Positions 35,256-43,712 of a DNA stretch of 64,000 bases are shown here, piece by piece. The notes beneath the pieces were generated by a model. The model saw nothing but the letters and a program-made list of their open reading frames with translations. It was not told the DNA's origin and did not search any database. Where the stretch lies: NCBI GenBank assembly GCA_028282805.1, contig JANQHD010000035.1, forward strand, positions 1 to 64,000. The letters are read 5' to 3'. The first letter of the stretch is position 1; each line of letters starts with the position of its first letter. The position numbers and the translations under genes are program-made. Source of the stretch: Phycisphaeraceae bacterium (GTDB taxonomy: Bacteria > Planctomycetota > Phycisphaerae > Phycisphaerales > Zrk34).

Positions 35256-36179
35256 TTAGTCTTCCGGCGCATCGGCCACGAGGCGGTGGAACGCTTCGAG
35301 CAGCTGCTGGGTCAGCGGGCCCGGCTTGCCCGTGCCGACGGTCTTCTGGTCGATGCCGATCACCGGGATCACCTCGGCGGCGGTGCCGGTGAGGAAGCAC
35401 TCGTCGGCGTTGTACACGTCGTCGAGCACCATATCGGCCTCGCGCACCGTCACGCCCGCGTCGCGCGCCAGGCCCAGCACCAGGTTGCGCGTGATGCCCT
35501 CGAGCACGCCCGCGTGCAGCGGCGGGGTCAGCAGCTCGCCGTCCGACACGATGAAGATGTTGTCGCCGGTGCACTCGGCGACCTTGCCCTCGTGGTTGAG
35601 CATGAGCGTCTCGATGCACCCGGCCTTGATCCCTTCGATCTTGGCGAGGATGTTGTTGAGGTAGTTCATGCTCTTGATCCGCGGGTCCAGCGCGTTGGGG
35701 TGGTTGCGGACCGTCTTGGCCGTCACGATCTTCAGGCCGTGGTCGTACATCTCTTGCGGGTAGAGGCGGACGAGGTCGGTGATGATGAAGGTCGTGGGGT
35801 TGTCGCAGAGGAAGGGGTTGATCCCGAGCTTGCCCACGCCGCGCGTGACGCACAGGCGGATGTAGGCGTCGGCCAGGCCGTTGGCCTCGAGCGTGGCGCG
35901 GGTCGCGTCGGCGAGTTGGTCGACGGTGTAGGGGATGGTCAGCTCGATGCGCCGGGCGGAGGCGAAGAGGCGCTGGAGGTGCGTGACGAGCTTGAGCACC
36001 TTGCCGTTGTAGGCGCGGATGCCCTCGAACACGCCGTCGCCGTAGAGCAGGCCGTGGTCGAAGACGCTGACCTTGGCCCGGTCGGCGGGCACGAGGTCGC
36101 CGTCGAACCAGACGAGCCGATCGGGCGTGGGCTGGTTCGGGGCTTGGTTGTGGGCGGTGGCGGGGGTGGGCTGGGTCAT
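35256..36179 (-). CDS. ilvE: branched-chain amino acid aminotransferase (class IV PLP)
   Basis: A 307-aa class IV aminotransferase. FDGDLVPADRAKVSVFDHGLLYGDGVFEGIRAYNG and the PLP-lysine segment (K in IKSMNYLNNI) match IlvE enzymes. The ATG at 36179 follows AGAGGCAGCGCC and lies 11 bp after the rplT stop. It transaminates Leu, Ile and Val in the last step of their synthesis. Because the fold is shared with D-amino-acid aminotransferase, specificity is inferred. Confidence 0.88.
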   Translation of the reverse strand: MTQPTPATAHNQAPNQPTPDRLVWFDGDLVPADRAKVSVFDHGLLYGDGVFEGIRAYNGKVLKLVTHLQRLFASARRIELTIPYTVDQLADATRATLEANGLADAYIRLCVTRGVGKLGINPFLCDNPTTFIITDLVRLYPQEMYDHGLKIVTAKTVRNHPNALDPRIKSMNYLNNILAKIEGIKAGCIETLMLNHEGKVAECTGDNIFIVSDGELLTPPLHAGVLEGITRNLVLGLARDAGVTVREADMVLDDVYNADECFLTGTAAEVIPVIGIDQKTVGTGKPGPLTQQLLEAFHRLVADAPED

Positions 36180-36190
36180 GGCGCTGCCTC

Positions 36191-36568
36191 TTACGCGGCG
36201 GCCTTGGATCCCTTGGCCAGCGCGTCTTGCGCGATCTTGACGATGGCGTCGAAGCCGGCCGGGTCCGCGATCGCGATCTCGCTGAGCATCTTCCGGTTGA
36301 GTTTCACATCGGCCAGTTTCAGGCCGTTGATGAGCTGGCTGTAGCGGATGTCGCGCATCCGGCAGGCGGCGTTGATGCGGGCGATCCACAACCGGCGGAA
36401 GTCGCGCTTGCGCAACCGGCGGTCGCGGTAGGCGCCGGCGCCGGCGCGGACGGCGGCCTCCTGCACCCGGCGCCACTGGGTGCCGCGTGCGCCGCGGTAA
36501 CCCTTGACGGACTTGAGAACTCGGACCTTCGACTGACGGCGGGCGGCGCCCTTGCGTGCGCGGGGCAT
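36191..36568 (-). CDS. rplT: 50S ribosomal protein L20
   Basis: A 125-aa basic protein, MPRARKGAARRQSKV then KGYRGARG, with FRRLWIARINAA in the middle: all L20 signatures. It is required early in 50S assembly. It follows rpmI by 109 bp, as in most bacteria, but infC is not on the other side of rpmI. Confidence 0.97.
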   Translation of the reverse strand: MPRARKGAARRQSKVRVLKSVKGYRGARGTQWRRVQEAAVRAGAGAYRDRRLRKRDFRRLWIARINAACRMRDIRYSQLINGLKLADVKLNRKMLSEIAIADPAGFDAIVKIAQDALAKGSKAAA

Positions 36569-36677
36569 GGCGGGTCTCCTATGCGTGAGTGCGGGGCCCG
36601 TTCGGCAACGGGACTCAGTCGGCCCGGCTCACAGCGTGTTTCTGATCAATCCACGTTCGGATCGACGGCGGGGCGGC

Positions 36678-36890
36678 TCAGCTGCGGCCCTTGAGGTGCG
36701 TGTGCAGCGAGGTCTCCAGCTTCTTGGCGACCGACTTGTGCAGCGTCATCGGGTTGCCCTTCTTGCGCTTCTGGTCGCCGGTAAAACCGCTGTTCAGGTG
36801 GCTGCGGCCGGACGGCTGGTGCTTGACCTTGCCGGTGCCCGTCACCTTGACGCGCTTGGCTAATCCCTTGTGTCCCTTGACCTTCGGCAT
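36678..36890 (-). CDS. rpmI: 50S ribosomal protein L35
   Basis: A 70-aa basic protein starting MPKVKGHKGLAKRVKVTGTG, with the L35 features SHLN and KKLETSLH. CCAAGGAGCGTCGAAC precedes the ATG at 36890. First gene of an rpmI-rplT unit. Confidence 0.96.
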   Translation of the reverse strand: MPKVKGHKGLAKRVKVTGTGKVKHQPSGRSHLNSGFTGDQKRKKGNPMTLHKSVAKKLETSLHTHLKGRS

Positions 36891-36925
36891 GTTCGACGCT
36901 CCTTGGCTGCCAATCCGAGCCACGT

Positions 36926-36953
36926 AGTGTAACAGGGCGGCGGTTGGATGCAA
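36926..36953 (-). promoter_or_regulatory. promoter of rpmI-rplT
   Basis: On the minus strand TTGCAT (36953-36948), 16-bp spacer, TACACT (36931-36926), about 35 bp before the rpmI ATG. Confidence 0.6.
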
Positions 36954-37007
36954 ATATCGCCCGCCGCCGGTTGTCAGGCGGGCGTAAACGTGGTTTGCTA
37001 TGGCCCT

Positions 37008-37790
37008 ATGAGCCCGCCCCCGATCACTTTATGCGTTTTGGCCCGCGACGAGGCCGACAAGATCGCCCACGCCCTGGAATCGGCCAAGGCCTGCCCGTGG
37101 GTGACCGAGCTGCTGGTGCACGACACCGGCTCGACGGACGAGACGCCCGCCATCGCCGAGCGCTACGCCGACCGTGTCGAGCACCACCAGTGGGTCGATT
37201 TCACGACCAACCGCCGGCAGCTGGTCGACGCGGCGAGCCACGACTGGGTGTTCATCCTCGACGCCGACGAGCAGGTCACGCCGGAGCTGTCGGCGGAGGT
37301 CACGGCGTTGGCCGACGCCGACTTCGAGGCGCACCCGATTTTCACCATGCCCCGGCGCAACTACCTGCTCGGCCGGCACGTGCGGGCGTGGGACCCCGAC
37401 CGGATCGACCGCCTGTTCGACCGCACCCGCGTCACCTGGCCCAAGCGCCACGTGCACGACACCCGCACGCCGACCGAGGGCACGGCCAAGCCCCTGCGCC
37501 ACCCGATCACCCACAACCGCCACGCCAACGACTTCGGCGACTACTTCGACGGCGACCGCTACGAGCGGCGCGCCGAGGCGCTGGCGCAAGAGATGTACGA
37601 CCGCGGCAAACGCGCGGGCTTGCTGGACCTGGTGTTCCGCCACCACCTGGCGTTCTGGAAGTTTTACCTGGTCAAGCGCGGCTTTCTCGACGGGAAGTTC
37701 GGCCTGCTCATCGCACAAAAAGCCGCGTTCAGCGTGCAACTGAAGTATGCCCGCTTGTGGCACATGCAGCAAGAGAAGCGATCGCCATGA
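37008..37790 (+). CDS. glycosyltransferase family 2 (WaaE/KdtX-like)
   Basis: A 260-aa GT2 enzyme: LCVLARDEADKI start, HDTGSTDET, and the DxD motif as LDADEQ (about residues 84-89), with a C-terminal segment FRHHLAFWKFYLVKRGFLDG as in lipopolysaccharide-core beta-glucosyltransferases of the WaaE type. No TM. Probably acts in lipooligosaccharide core assembly. The ATG is 6 nt after a possible -10 (TGCTAT). Its stop overlaps the xseA start (ATGA). Confidence 0.88.
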   Translation: MSPPPITLCVLARDEADKIAHALESAKACPWVTELLVHDTGSTDETPAIAERYADRVEHHQWVDFTTNRRQLVDAASHDWVFILDADEQVTPELSAEVTALADADFEAHPIFTMPRRNYLLGRHVRAWDPDRIDRLFDRTRVTWPKRHVHDTRTPTEGTAKPLRHPITHNRHANDFGDYFDGDRYERRAEALAQEMYDRGKRAGLLDLVFRHHLAFWKFYLVKRGFLDGKFGLLIAQKAAFSVQLKYARLWHMQQEKRSP

Positions 37791-39280
37791 CCGGCCACCT
37801 GCCGTTCGACCCGAGCAAGATGAAGCCGAAGGCGCCGACCAAGCGCGCGCGCCGCGAGCGCGCGGCTCAAGGCGATGCGCCCGCCGATGCGCTGACGGTC
37901 AGCCAGGTCACCGCGCTGGTCAAAGACGTTTTGGCCCGCCACGTCGAAACGCCCGTGCGCGTGGTCGGCGAGCTGAGCAACTTCAACGACCGCGGGCATT
38001 GGTACCTGTCGCTGAGGGACGAGACCGACGTGCTCAACTGTGTGATGTGGTCGAGCGCCGCGAAGAAGGTGCGCTTCACGCCCGAGCGCGGCACGCAGGT
38101 CGTGGCCACCGGCCGGCTCGACTACTACGGGCCGCAGGGCAAGCTGCAGCTTTACATCGACAAGCTCGAACCGGTCGGCCAGGGGGCGCTGGAGCTGCGC
38201 TTCAAGCAGCTGTGCGATCAGCTGCGGGCCAAGGGCTGGTTCGACGACGAACTGAAAAAACCGCTGCCCGCGTTCCCGCAACACGTCGCGGTGGTCACCA
38301 GCAAGTCGGGCGCGGCGGTGCAGGACGTGATCAAAACCACGCGCCAGCGCTGGGCGGGCTGTCGGCTGACCGTGGTGGACGTGCGCGTGCAAGGCGAGGG
38401 ATGCGAAGACGAGATCGCCTCGGCGATCGGCGCACTCGACGCGGCGCGCGACAAGCTGACGCTCGACGCGATCGTCGTCACGCGCGGCGGCGGCAGCATC
38501 GAAGACCTGTGGGCGTTCAACGAGCCGGTCGTGGCCAAGGCGATCCACGCGTGTCGGTTGCCGGTCGTCGCCGCGATCGGGCACGAGACCGACACCACCA
38601 TCGCCGAGCTGGTGGCGGATCGGCGTTGCTCGACGCCCACGCAGGCCGCGGCGGTGCTCGTCGCCGAGCGCGAAGCCGAGGCCCAGCACCTGGCGCAGCT
38701 GGCCCACAGGCTGTTGACCGCCACGCGTCGTCGGTGTGACAGCGCCGCCGCGGCACTGACTGCGGCCGAGCGGCACGCGGTGTTCCGCTCGCCCTTGGCC
38801 CCGATCCAATTGCGGCGGGCCGACCTCGAGCACGCCGTTCGGCGGCTGGCGGGCGCGGCACAACGGCGATTAGCTGGCGATCGGCTCGAACTGACCCGGC
38901 TGGCGGGTGCGATGCGGGCCTACGAGCCGCTGGGGCGGGTGCAGGCGGCCCGTGAGGCCCTCGCCGAGCACCGACGCAGGCTGACCGCGGCCGTGTGTCA
39001 GGGCCATCGACGGCACTCAGAGCAATTGGCGGCCCTGCACCGGCAGCTCAACGCCGTGGGGCCCCAGCGGGTGCTCGAACGGGGCTTCAGCTGCACCACC
39101 GACGCCAAGGGCAAGCTGATCCGCTCGATCAAGGCGGTCAGGCCCGGTCAGATGATCACCACGCGGGTGGCGGATGGCACGTTCGACGCCACGGTGGCAG
39201 GGCAGCGGGAAGCGCTAAGCCGCAAGCGGCCGGCGGAGCCCGATCAACAACCCGATCTTTTTAGCGGCGACGGGGCTTGA
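37787..39280 (+). CDS. xseA: exodeoxyribonuclease VII large subunit
   Basis: A 497-aa protein: N-terminal OB fold (VVGELSNFNDRGHWYLSLRD), then the XseA nuclease core (VVTSKSGAAVQDV, VTRGGGSIEDLW, IGHETDTTIAE), and a coiled-coil C-terminal part. It degrades single-stranded DNA with XseB, which is not seen next to it. The start overlaps the glycosyltransferase stop. The 3' end contains a copy of the GCTAAGCCGC repeat in frame (39211-39230), adding an L-S-R-K-R-P stretch. Confidence 0.93.
   Translation: MTGHLPFDPSKMKPKAPTKRARRERAAQGDAPADALTVSQVTALVKDVLARHVETPVRVVGELSNFNDRGHWYLSLRDETDVLNCVMWSSAAKKVRFTPERGTQVVATGRLDYYGPQGKLQLYIDKLEPVGQGALELRFKQLCDQLRAKGWFDDELKKPLPAFPQHVAVVTSKSGAAVQDVIKTTRQRWAGCRLTVVDVRVQGEGCEDEIASAIGALDAARDKLTLDAIVVTRGGGSIEDLWAFNEPVVAKAIHACRLPVVAAIGHETDTTIAELVADRRCSTPTQAAAVLVAEREAEAQHLAQLAHRLLTATRRRCDSAAAALTAAERHAVFRSPLAPIQLRRADLEHAVRRLAGAAQRRLAGDRLELTRLAGAMRAYEPLGRVQAAREALAEHRRRLTAAVCQGHRRHSEQLAALHRQLNAVGPQRVLERGFSCTTDAKGKLIRSIKAVRPGQMITTRVADGTFDATVAGQREALSRKRPAEPDQQPDLFSGDGA
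39211..39230 (+). repeat. GCTAAGCCGC palindromic repeat, copy 2 (inside xseA)
   Basis: AGCGCTAAGCCGCAAGCGGC, the same motif as the hairpin after purD, here translated in the last 20 codons of xseA. Confidence 0.6.
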
Positions 39281-39363
39281 TTTTCGATCCGCCATCGCGA
39301 TAATGCGGCGTTTCGACCCCGGACAGAGATTCGGCAAGCTATAGTTACAGGAACAGGAATTAC

Positions 39364-39636
39364 ATGGCTCATTCACTGTCAGCCAAGAAGCGGATCCGCC
39401 AGAACGCGAAGCGCAACCAGCGCAACCGTTGGCGTAAGCGTCGGATCAAGGGCACGGTCAAGGACTTCCTCGACAAGGTCCACGACAAGGACGTCGCCGG
39501 CGCCGAAGCCGCGTACAAGGACGTGAGCAAGACGCTCGACCAGATCGCCGCCAAGGGCACGATCCACAAGAAGACCGCCGCGCGCCGCAAGAGCCGCCTG
39601 GCCAAGCGCCTCAACGCGCTCAAAGCCGCCGGCTGA
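39364..39636 (+). CDS. rpsT: 30S ribosomal protein S20
   Basis: A 90-aa basic protein, MAHSLSAKKRIRQNAKRNQR then the IHKKTAARRKSRLAKRLN ending, both S20 signatures. Binds 16S rRNA early in 30S assembly. AGGAACAGGAATTAC precedes the ATG. Confidence 0.97.
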   Translation: MAHSLSAKKRIRQNAKRNQRNRWRKRRIKGTVKDFLDKVHDKDVAGAEAAYKDVSKTLDQIAAKGTIHKKTAARRKSRLAKRLNALKAAG

Positions 39637-39690
39637 TCAACTGAACGACCCGGGCGCCGATCGCCGATAAGGCTTACGGCCCGTTCGATT

Positions 39691-39761
39691 AGGGGATTGG
39701 TGTAACGGTAGCACGAAGGTTTCTGGTACCTTTAGTCCAGGTTCGAATCCTGGATCCCCTG
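39691..39761 (+). tRNA. tRNA-Gln (CTG)
   Basis: Acceptor stem AGGGGAT/ATCCCCT, anticodon loop TTCTGGT (anticodon CTG) on stem AAGGT/ACCTT, T arm CCAGG-TTCGAAT-CCTGG. CCA is not encoded. Confidence 0.93.
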
Positions 39762-39770
39762 CTTGAAAAG

Positions 39771-39795
39771 CCCTTGAACGCTCAAGGGTTTTTTT
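39771..39795 (+). terminator. rho-independent terminator after rpsT/tRNA-Gln
   Basis: CCCTTGA-ACGC-TCAAGGG followed by seven T, 10 bp beyond the tRNA 3' end. Confidence 0.95.
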
Positions 39796-39885
39796 GTGCG
39801 CACCTGCCCAAATCGCCAACGCGAACTGGATCGTTGATCGCCGTTGTGCCGATCCATAGAATCGAGCGTAAGCCAAGGTGTGAAA

Positions 39886-40380
39886 ATGAAATGCGATAAG
39901 TGCGATCAACCCGCGACGGTCCACCTCATCGAGATCGTCAACGGCAAGAAGATCGAAAAACACCTCTGCGAGCAGCACGCGACCGAGGACGGCGTGGCGG
40001 TGAAGATGTCGGCCGCGCCCATCAACGAGCTGCTCGAGAAGTTCGTGCTCAAGCACTCGCCCAGCCAGGAGGCCGACGAAGTTCAGGCGTGCGCCGATTG
40101 CGGGATGACCTGGGAGCAGTTCCGCAAGCGCGGCCTGCTGGGCTGCCCGGGCTGCTATGCGGCGTTCGACGATGCGCTGATGCCCCTGCTCGAACGGGCC
40201 CACGAGGGCGGCAACTGCCACATCGGCAAGGCGCCGCGCTGCGCCGGGACCGACGAGCTGCGCCAGCAGCGGCTGATGCAGCTCCGGCGTGAGCTGGAGC
40301 AGGCGGTGGCCAGCGAGGAATACGAGAAGGCCGCGGGGCTGCGGGACCAGGTCAACCAGTTGGAGCGTGACCAGAAGTGA
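39886..40380 (+). CDS. mcsA: McsA-like zinc-finger/UVR-motif protein
   Basis: A 164-aa protein with CxxC pairs at residues 3-6 (CDKC) and 30s (CEQH), a second zinc finger CADCG...GCPGC at about 67-90, and a C-terminal UVR helix (YEKAAGLRDQVNQLE). McsA activates the arginine kinase McsB and couples it to Clp proteolysis. Start at 39886 follows CCAAGGTGTGAAA. The mcsB start overlaps its stop (GTGA). Confidence 0.9.
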   Translation: MKCDKCDQPATVHLIEIVNGKKIEKHLCEQHATEDGVAVKMSAAPINELLEKFVLKHSPSQEADEVQACADCGMTWEQFRKRGLLGCPGCYAAFDDALMPLLERAHEGGNCHIGKAPRCAGTDELRQQRLMQLRRELEQAVASEEYEKAAGLRDQVNQLERDQK

Positions 40381-41450
40381 ACCTGCCGCAACGAACCGAC
40401 CGTGCGAGCGAGTGGATGCGTGGCGGCGGGCCGCACAGCGACGTGGTGATCTCGTCGCGCGTGCGCCTGGCGCGGAACATCGCCGGCTTCCCGTTCCTCA
40501 GCTGCGCCTCACGCGCGCAGCGCGACGAGTTGGTGGACATCGCGCGCAGGCACGTGCTCGGGTCGGGCATCGCCGAGTCGATGCTGTGGGTCGACCTGCC
40601 CGACAGCCCGCCGATGGACCGGCAGCTGCTGGTCGAGCGCCACCTGATCTCGCGCCAGCACAGCCAGGGCAACGAGCCGCGCGGCGTGGCGATCGCGATC
40701 GACGAGTCGGTCTCCATCATGGTCAACGAGGAAGACCACCTGCGCATCGGGGTGCTCCGCAGCGGCATGCAGCTCGACGACGGCTACGCCCACGCCAACC
40801 AGATCGATGACATCCTCGAAGGCAAGACCGACTTCGCCTACTCGTCGACGTTCGGTTACCTGACCGCGTGCCCGACCAACGTGGGCACGGGCATCCGCAT
40901 CTCCGTCATGCTGCACCTGCCGGCGCTGGTGCTGACCGGCGAGATCGAAAAGGTCAAGCGCGCCGCCAAGGACATGCACCTGGCCGTGCGCGGGTTCTAC
41001 GGCGAGGGCACCGAGTCGACGGGCGATTTTTTTCAGGTCTCCAACCAGACCACGCTCGGCCGCAGCGAAAACGAGATGCTCGACGACTTCCAGATGGGCG
41101 TGATCCCGAAGATCATCGAGTACGAACACGCCGCCCGCCACGCGTTGGCCGACCGCCGGGCCCACGTGCTCGACGACCGCATCCACCGCGCGTTGGGGCT
41201 TTTGACGCACGCCCGCCTGCTCTCCGGCGACGAGGCGCTGGCCCTGCTCAGCCACCTGCGGCTCGGCGTGACCATGGGGCGCTTGAAAGACATCGACCTG
41301 GTTTCCGTCAACGAGCTTTTTCTCTTGACGCAACCGGCCCACCTCCAGAAAATTGCCGGCCAAAGCCTCGACGGCGAACAGCGCCGCCGGTTCAGGGCCG
41401 AGTTCGTGCGCAAACGACTCGGCGCATCACGCTCAACGGGATCAGGGTAG
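40377..41450 (+). CDS. mcsB: protein arginine kinase
   Basis: A 357-aa member of the guanido phosphotransferase family: VISSRVRLARNIAGFPF near residue 22, and the family's N-E-E-D-H loop (MVNEEDHLRIGV), CPTNVGTGIR with the catalytic-region Cys. It phosphorylates arginine on damaged proteins for ClpCP degradation. GTG start overlapping the mcsA stop shows coupling. clpC and ctsR are not nearby. Confidence 0.95.
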   Translation: MNLPQRTDRASEWMRGGGPHSDVVISSRVRLARNIAGFPFLSCASRAQRDELVDIARRHVLGSGIAESMLWVDLPDSPPMDRQLLVERHLISRQHSQGNEPRGVAIAIDESVSIMVNEEDHLRIGVLRSGMQLDDGYAHANQIDDILEGKTDFAYSSTFGYLTACPTNVGTGIRISVMLHLPALVLTGEIEKVKRAAKDMHLAVRGFYGEGTESTGDFFQVSNQTTLGRSENEMLDDFQMGVIPKIIEYEHAARHALADRRAHVLDDRIHRALGLLTHARLLSGDEALALLSHLRLGVTMGRLKDIDLVSVNELFLLTQPAHLQKIAGQSLDGEQRRRFRAEFVRKRLGASRSTGSG

Positions 41451-41517
41451 GGGCTCGGCCGCAGGGGGGAACGTGGCGGCCGATCGTACGCAGTACGGGG
41501 AACGGAGTCTGTCTTTT

Positions 41518-42372
41518 ATGCCTCAACTGACCACGACCGCGGCGTTCGGGTTTTCCGACTTCCACCCCCCGACGATCCTGTCGCTCTACCGGGCGCTCGG
41601 CTGCGTCTGCTGCCAGTTCTACCGCAACGAAGACAACCCGCCCACCGTCACGCAGGCCATCGACGTCACCCAGGAAGCGGGCCTGCCCATCGATTCGATC
41701 CACGGCGTGTTCGGCGAGCGCTACGACCCGGCCAGCCCCGACGAATCGGTGCGCGGCTTCAGCATCGACGTCTACCGCCGCGAGGGCGAGCTGGCGCTCG
41801 AGCTCGGCGGGCCCATGGTCGTCGTGCACCCCTCGCCGCCGACCGACAAGGCCGTCACCGAAACACAACGCGCCGAGCGCGAACCGCCCATGATGCGCTC
41901 GATGGAGCAGCTGGCCGCAATCGGTGAAGAGCTCGGCGTGGTCTACCTCATCGAAAACCTGCCGCACAACTTCTACTTTGGCAACGACCCGCTGAAGCTG
42001 GCGGAGATGATCCGCGCCGTCGGTTCGCCGTACCTGCGCATGTGCTTCGACACCGGCCACGCGCTGATGACCGGCACGATCGACGACCGGCTCGCCGCGG
42101 CGGCCGACGTGATCGATTACATCCACATCCACGACAACGACGCGGTCACCGACAGCCACCTGATGCCCGGCGACGGGGTCACCGACTGGCGCTCGCTCGG
42201 CCGCACGGTGATCGACGCCGAGCTGCACGTGCCGCTGATGCTCGAGGTGTTTTACCTCGAAGACCACCTCGGCAAGCTCGCCGCGGGCGACCTGCCCGAC
42301 CGCTTCGCCGAATGGTTCGACCTGGCCGGTTCCAACCGGCTGCGCGGCAACGCGGTGCACGCGCCGCGCTAG
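41518..42372 (+). CDS. sugar phosphate isomerase/epimerase (xylose isomerase-like TIM barrel)
   Basis: A 284-aa AP endonuclease 2-fold protein. Metal ligands can be seen in YLIENLPHNF (Glu), CFDTGHALM (Asp/His), IHIHDND (His/Asp) and LEVFY (Glu), the usual pattern for sugar isomerases/epimerases. The ATG at 41518 follows ACGGAGTCTG. Substrate unknown. It is between mcsB and the Kdo transferase on the same strand. Confidence 0.85.
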   Translation: MPQLTTTAAFGFSDFHPPTILSLYRALGCVCCQFYRNEDNPPTVTQAIDVTQEAGLPIDSIHGVFGERYDPASPDESVRGFSIDVYRREGELALELGGPMVVVHPSPPTDKAVTETQRAEREPPMMRSMEQLAAIGEELGVVYLIENLPHNFYFGNDPLKLAEMIRAVGSPYLRMCFDTGHALMTGTIDDRLAAAADVIDYIHIHDNDAVTDSHLMPGDGVTDWRSLGRTVIDAELHVPLMLEVFYLEDHLGKLAAGDLPDRFAEWFDLAGSNRLRGNAVHAPR

Positions 42373-42423
42373 CGCGCCGCGCCCCGATGTGCGGCCGAAC
42401 GCTCCGCGCATACAATGCCCACC

Positions 42424-43707
42424 ATGTCTTTGCTCCGCGACCTCGCTTACACCGTCGCCGCGATCGGTTCCAGCCCGGTCTGGGCCTGCAAGATGCTGCG
42501 CACCGGCAAGCACCGCACCGATTGGCGCGGCCGGTTCGGGCACTGCCAAACGCAAGCCGACGACCGCAAAACGCTGCTGATTCACGCCGTCAGCGTCGGC
42601 GAGGTCAACGCGACACGCACGCTCGTCGACGCGCTGCAGGCGCGGTTCGGCGATGAGCTGCGCGTCGTCGTATCCGTCACCACCGACACCGGCTTCGCCC
42701 GGGCTTCGGCGCTGTACGACGGCAAGTGCCGGGTCGTGCGCTACCCGTTCGACTTTTCGTGGATGGTCAACCGCTTCATCGACACGCTCAAGCCCGACGC
42801 GGTGATGCTGATGGAACTCGAAATCTGGCCGGGCTTCATGGACGCCTGCGTGGCGCGCGACGTTCCCGTGGCCGTGATCAACGGCCGGCTCAGCGAACGC
42901 AGCTACCGTGGCTACCGCCGGTTCCGCGCGGTGCTCGGGCCGATGTTCCGCAAGCTCGCCGCCGCCGCCGTGCAAGACGAGGCCTACGCCGAGCGGTTCC
43001 GTGGCATGGGCGTCGCCGACGACAAGGTCACCGTCACCGGCACGATGAAGTGGGACACCGCCGAGTTACTCGACACGGTTGATGGCGCCGACGCGCTGGC
43101 CGAGGCGATGGGCATCGACCGCGCGCTGCCGCTGGTCGTGTGCGGCTCGTCGGGGCCGGGCGAGGAAACGCTGTTCGTCGAACAGCTCGCCGACCTAACC
43201 GATGCGCAAGGCCGGCCCGTGCAACTGCTGATTGCGCCGCGCAAGCCCGAGCGTTTCGACGAGGCCGCCGCGGCCATGGGCAACCCCGTGCGAAGGTCGC
43301 AGTCACCCGACGGCACACAACGCGCCCCCGCGGGTGACCGGTTGTTTTTGCTCGACTCGATGGGCGACCTGCGCGCGGCGTACGCGCTGGCCGACGTGGC
43401 CGTGGTCGGGCGCAGCTTCTGCCCGCTGTACGGCAGCGACATGATGGAGCCGGTGGCGCTGGGCAAGCCCACGGTCATCGGGCCCAACACCGCCGACTTC
43501 GCGGACACGATGACAAAGCTGCTGACCGGCGACGGCATCGTGCAGGTGCCCGACGCGGCGGCGTTGCGGGCGGCGGTGACCGAGCTGCTCGGCACGCCGC
43601 GCGGCGCCGAGCTCGCCGCCTACGGCCGCGACGTGATCGTCGCCCAGCGCGGCGCCACGCAAAAACACGTAGAATTGGCCGCCTCGTTGTTGAAACTGGA
43701 ACACTGA
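42424..43707 (+). CDS. waaA: 3-deoxy-D-manno-octulosonic acid (Kdo) transferase
   Basis: A 427-aa GT30-type enzyme transferring Kdo from CMP-Kdo to lipid A precursor. HAVSVGEVNA (residues 48-57) is the Kdo transferase signature; LMELEIWPGF and the C-terminal GRSFCPLYGSDMMEPVALGKP donor site are also typical. The ATG at 42424 is 7 nt after TACAAT and there is no ribosome site, suggesting a leaderless message; another ATG at 42415 overlaps that -10. Shows that this organism makes Kdo-containing LPS. Confidence 0.93.
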   Translation: MSLLRDLAYTVAAIGSSPVWACKMLRTGKHRTDWRGRFGHCQTQADDRKTLLIHAVSVGEVNATRTLVDALQARFGDELRVVVSVTTDTGFARASALYDGKCRVVRYPFDFSWMVNRFIDTLKPDAVMLMELEIWPGFMDACVARDVPVAVINGRLSERSYRGYRRFRAVLGPMFRKLAAAAVQDEAYAERFRGMGVADDKVTVTGTMKWDTAELLDTVDGADALAEAMGIDRALPLVVCGSSGPGEETLFVEQLADLTDAQGRPVQLLIAPRKPERFDEAAAAMGNPVRRSQSPDGTQRAPAGDRLFLLDSMGDLRAAYALADVAVVGRSFCPLYGSDMMEPVALGKPTVIGPNTADFADTMTKLLTGDGIVQVPDAAALRAAVTELLGTPRGAELAAYGRDVIVAQRGATQKHVELAASLLKLEH

Positions 43708-43712
43708 CCGAC

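Noticed and set aside
36944-37786. Extension of xseA back through the glycosyltransferase gene
   Set aside because: The preceding 281 codons are out-of-family Arg/Pro-rich sequence; the glycosyltransferase frame explains that segment and ends in an ATGA overlap.
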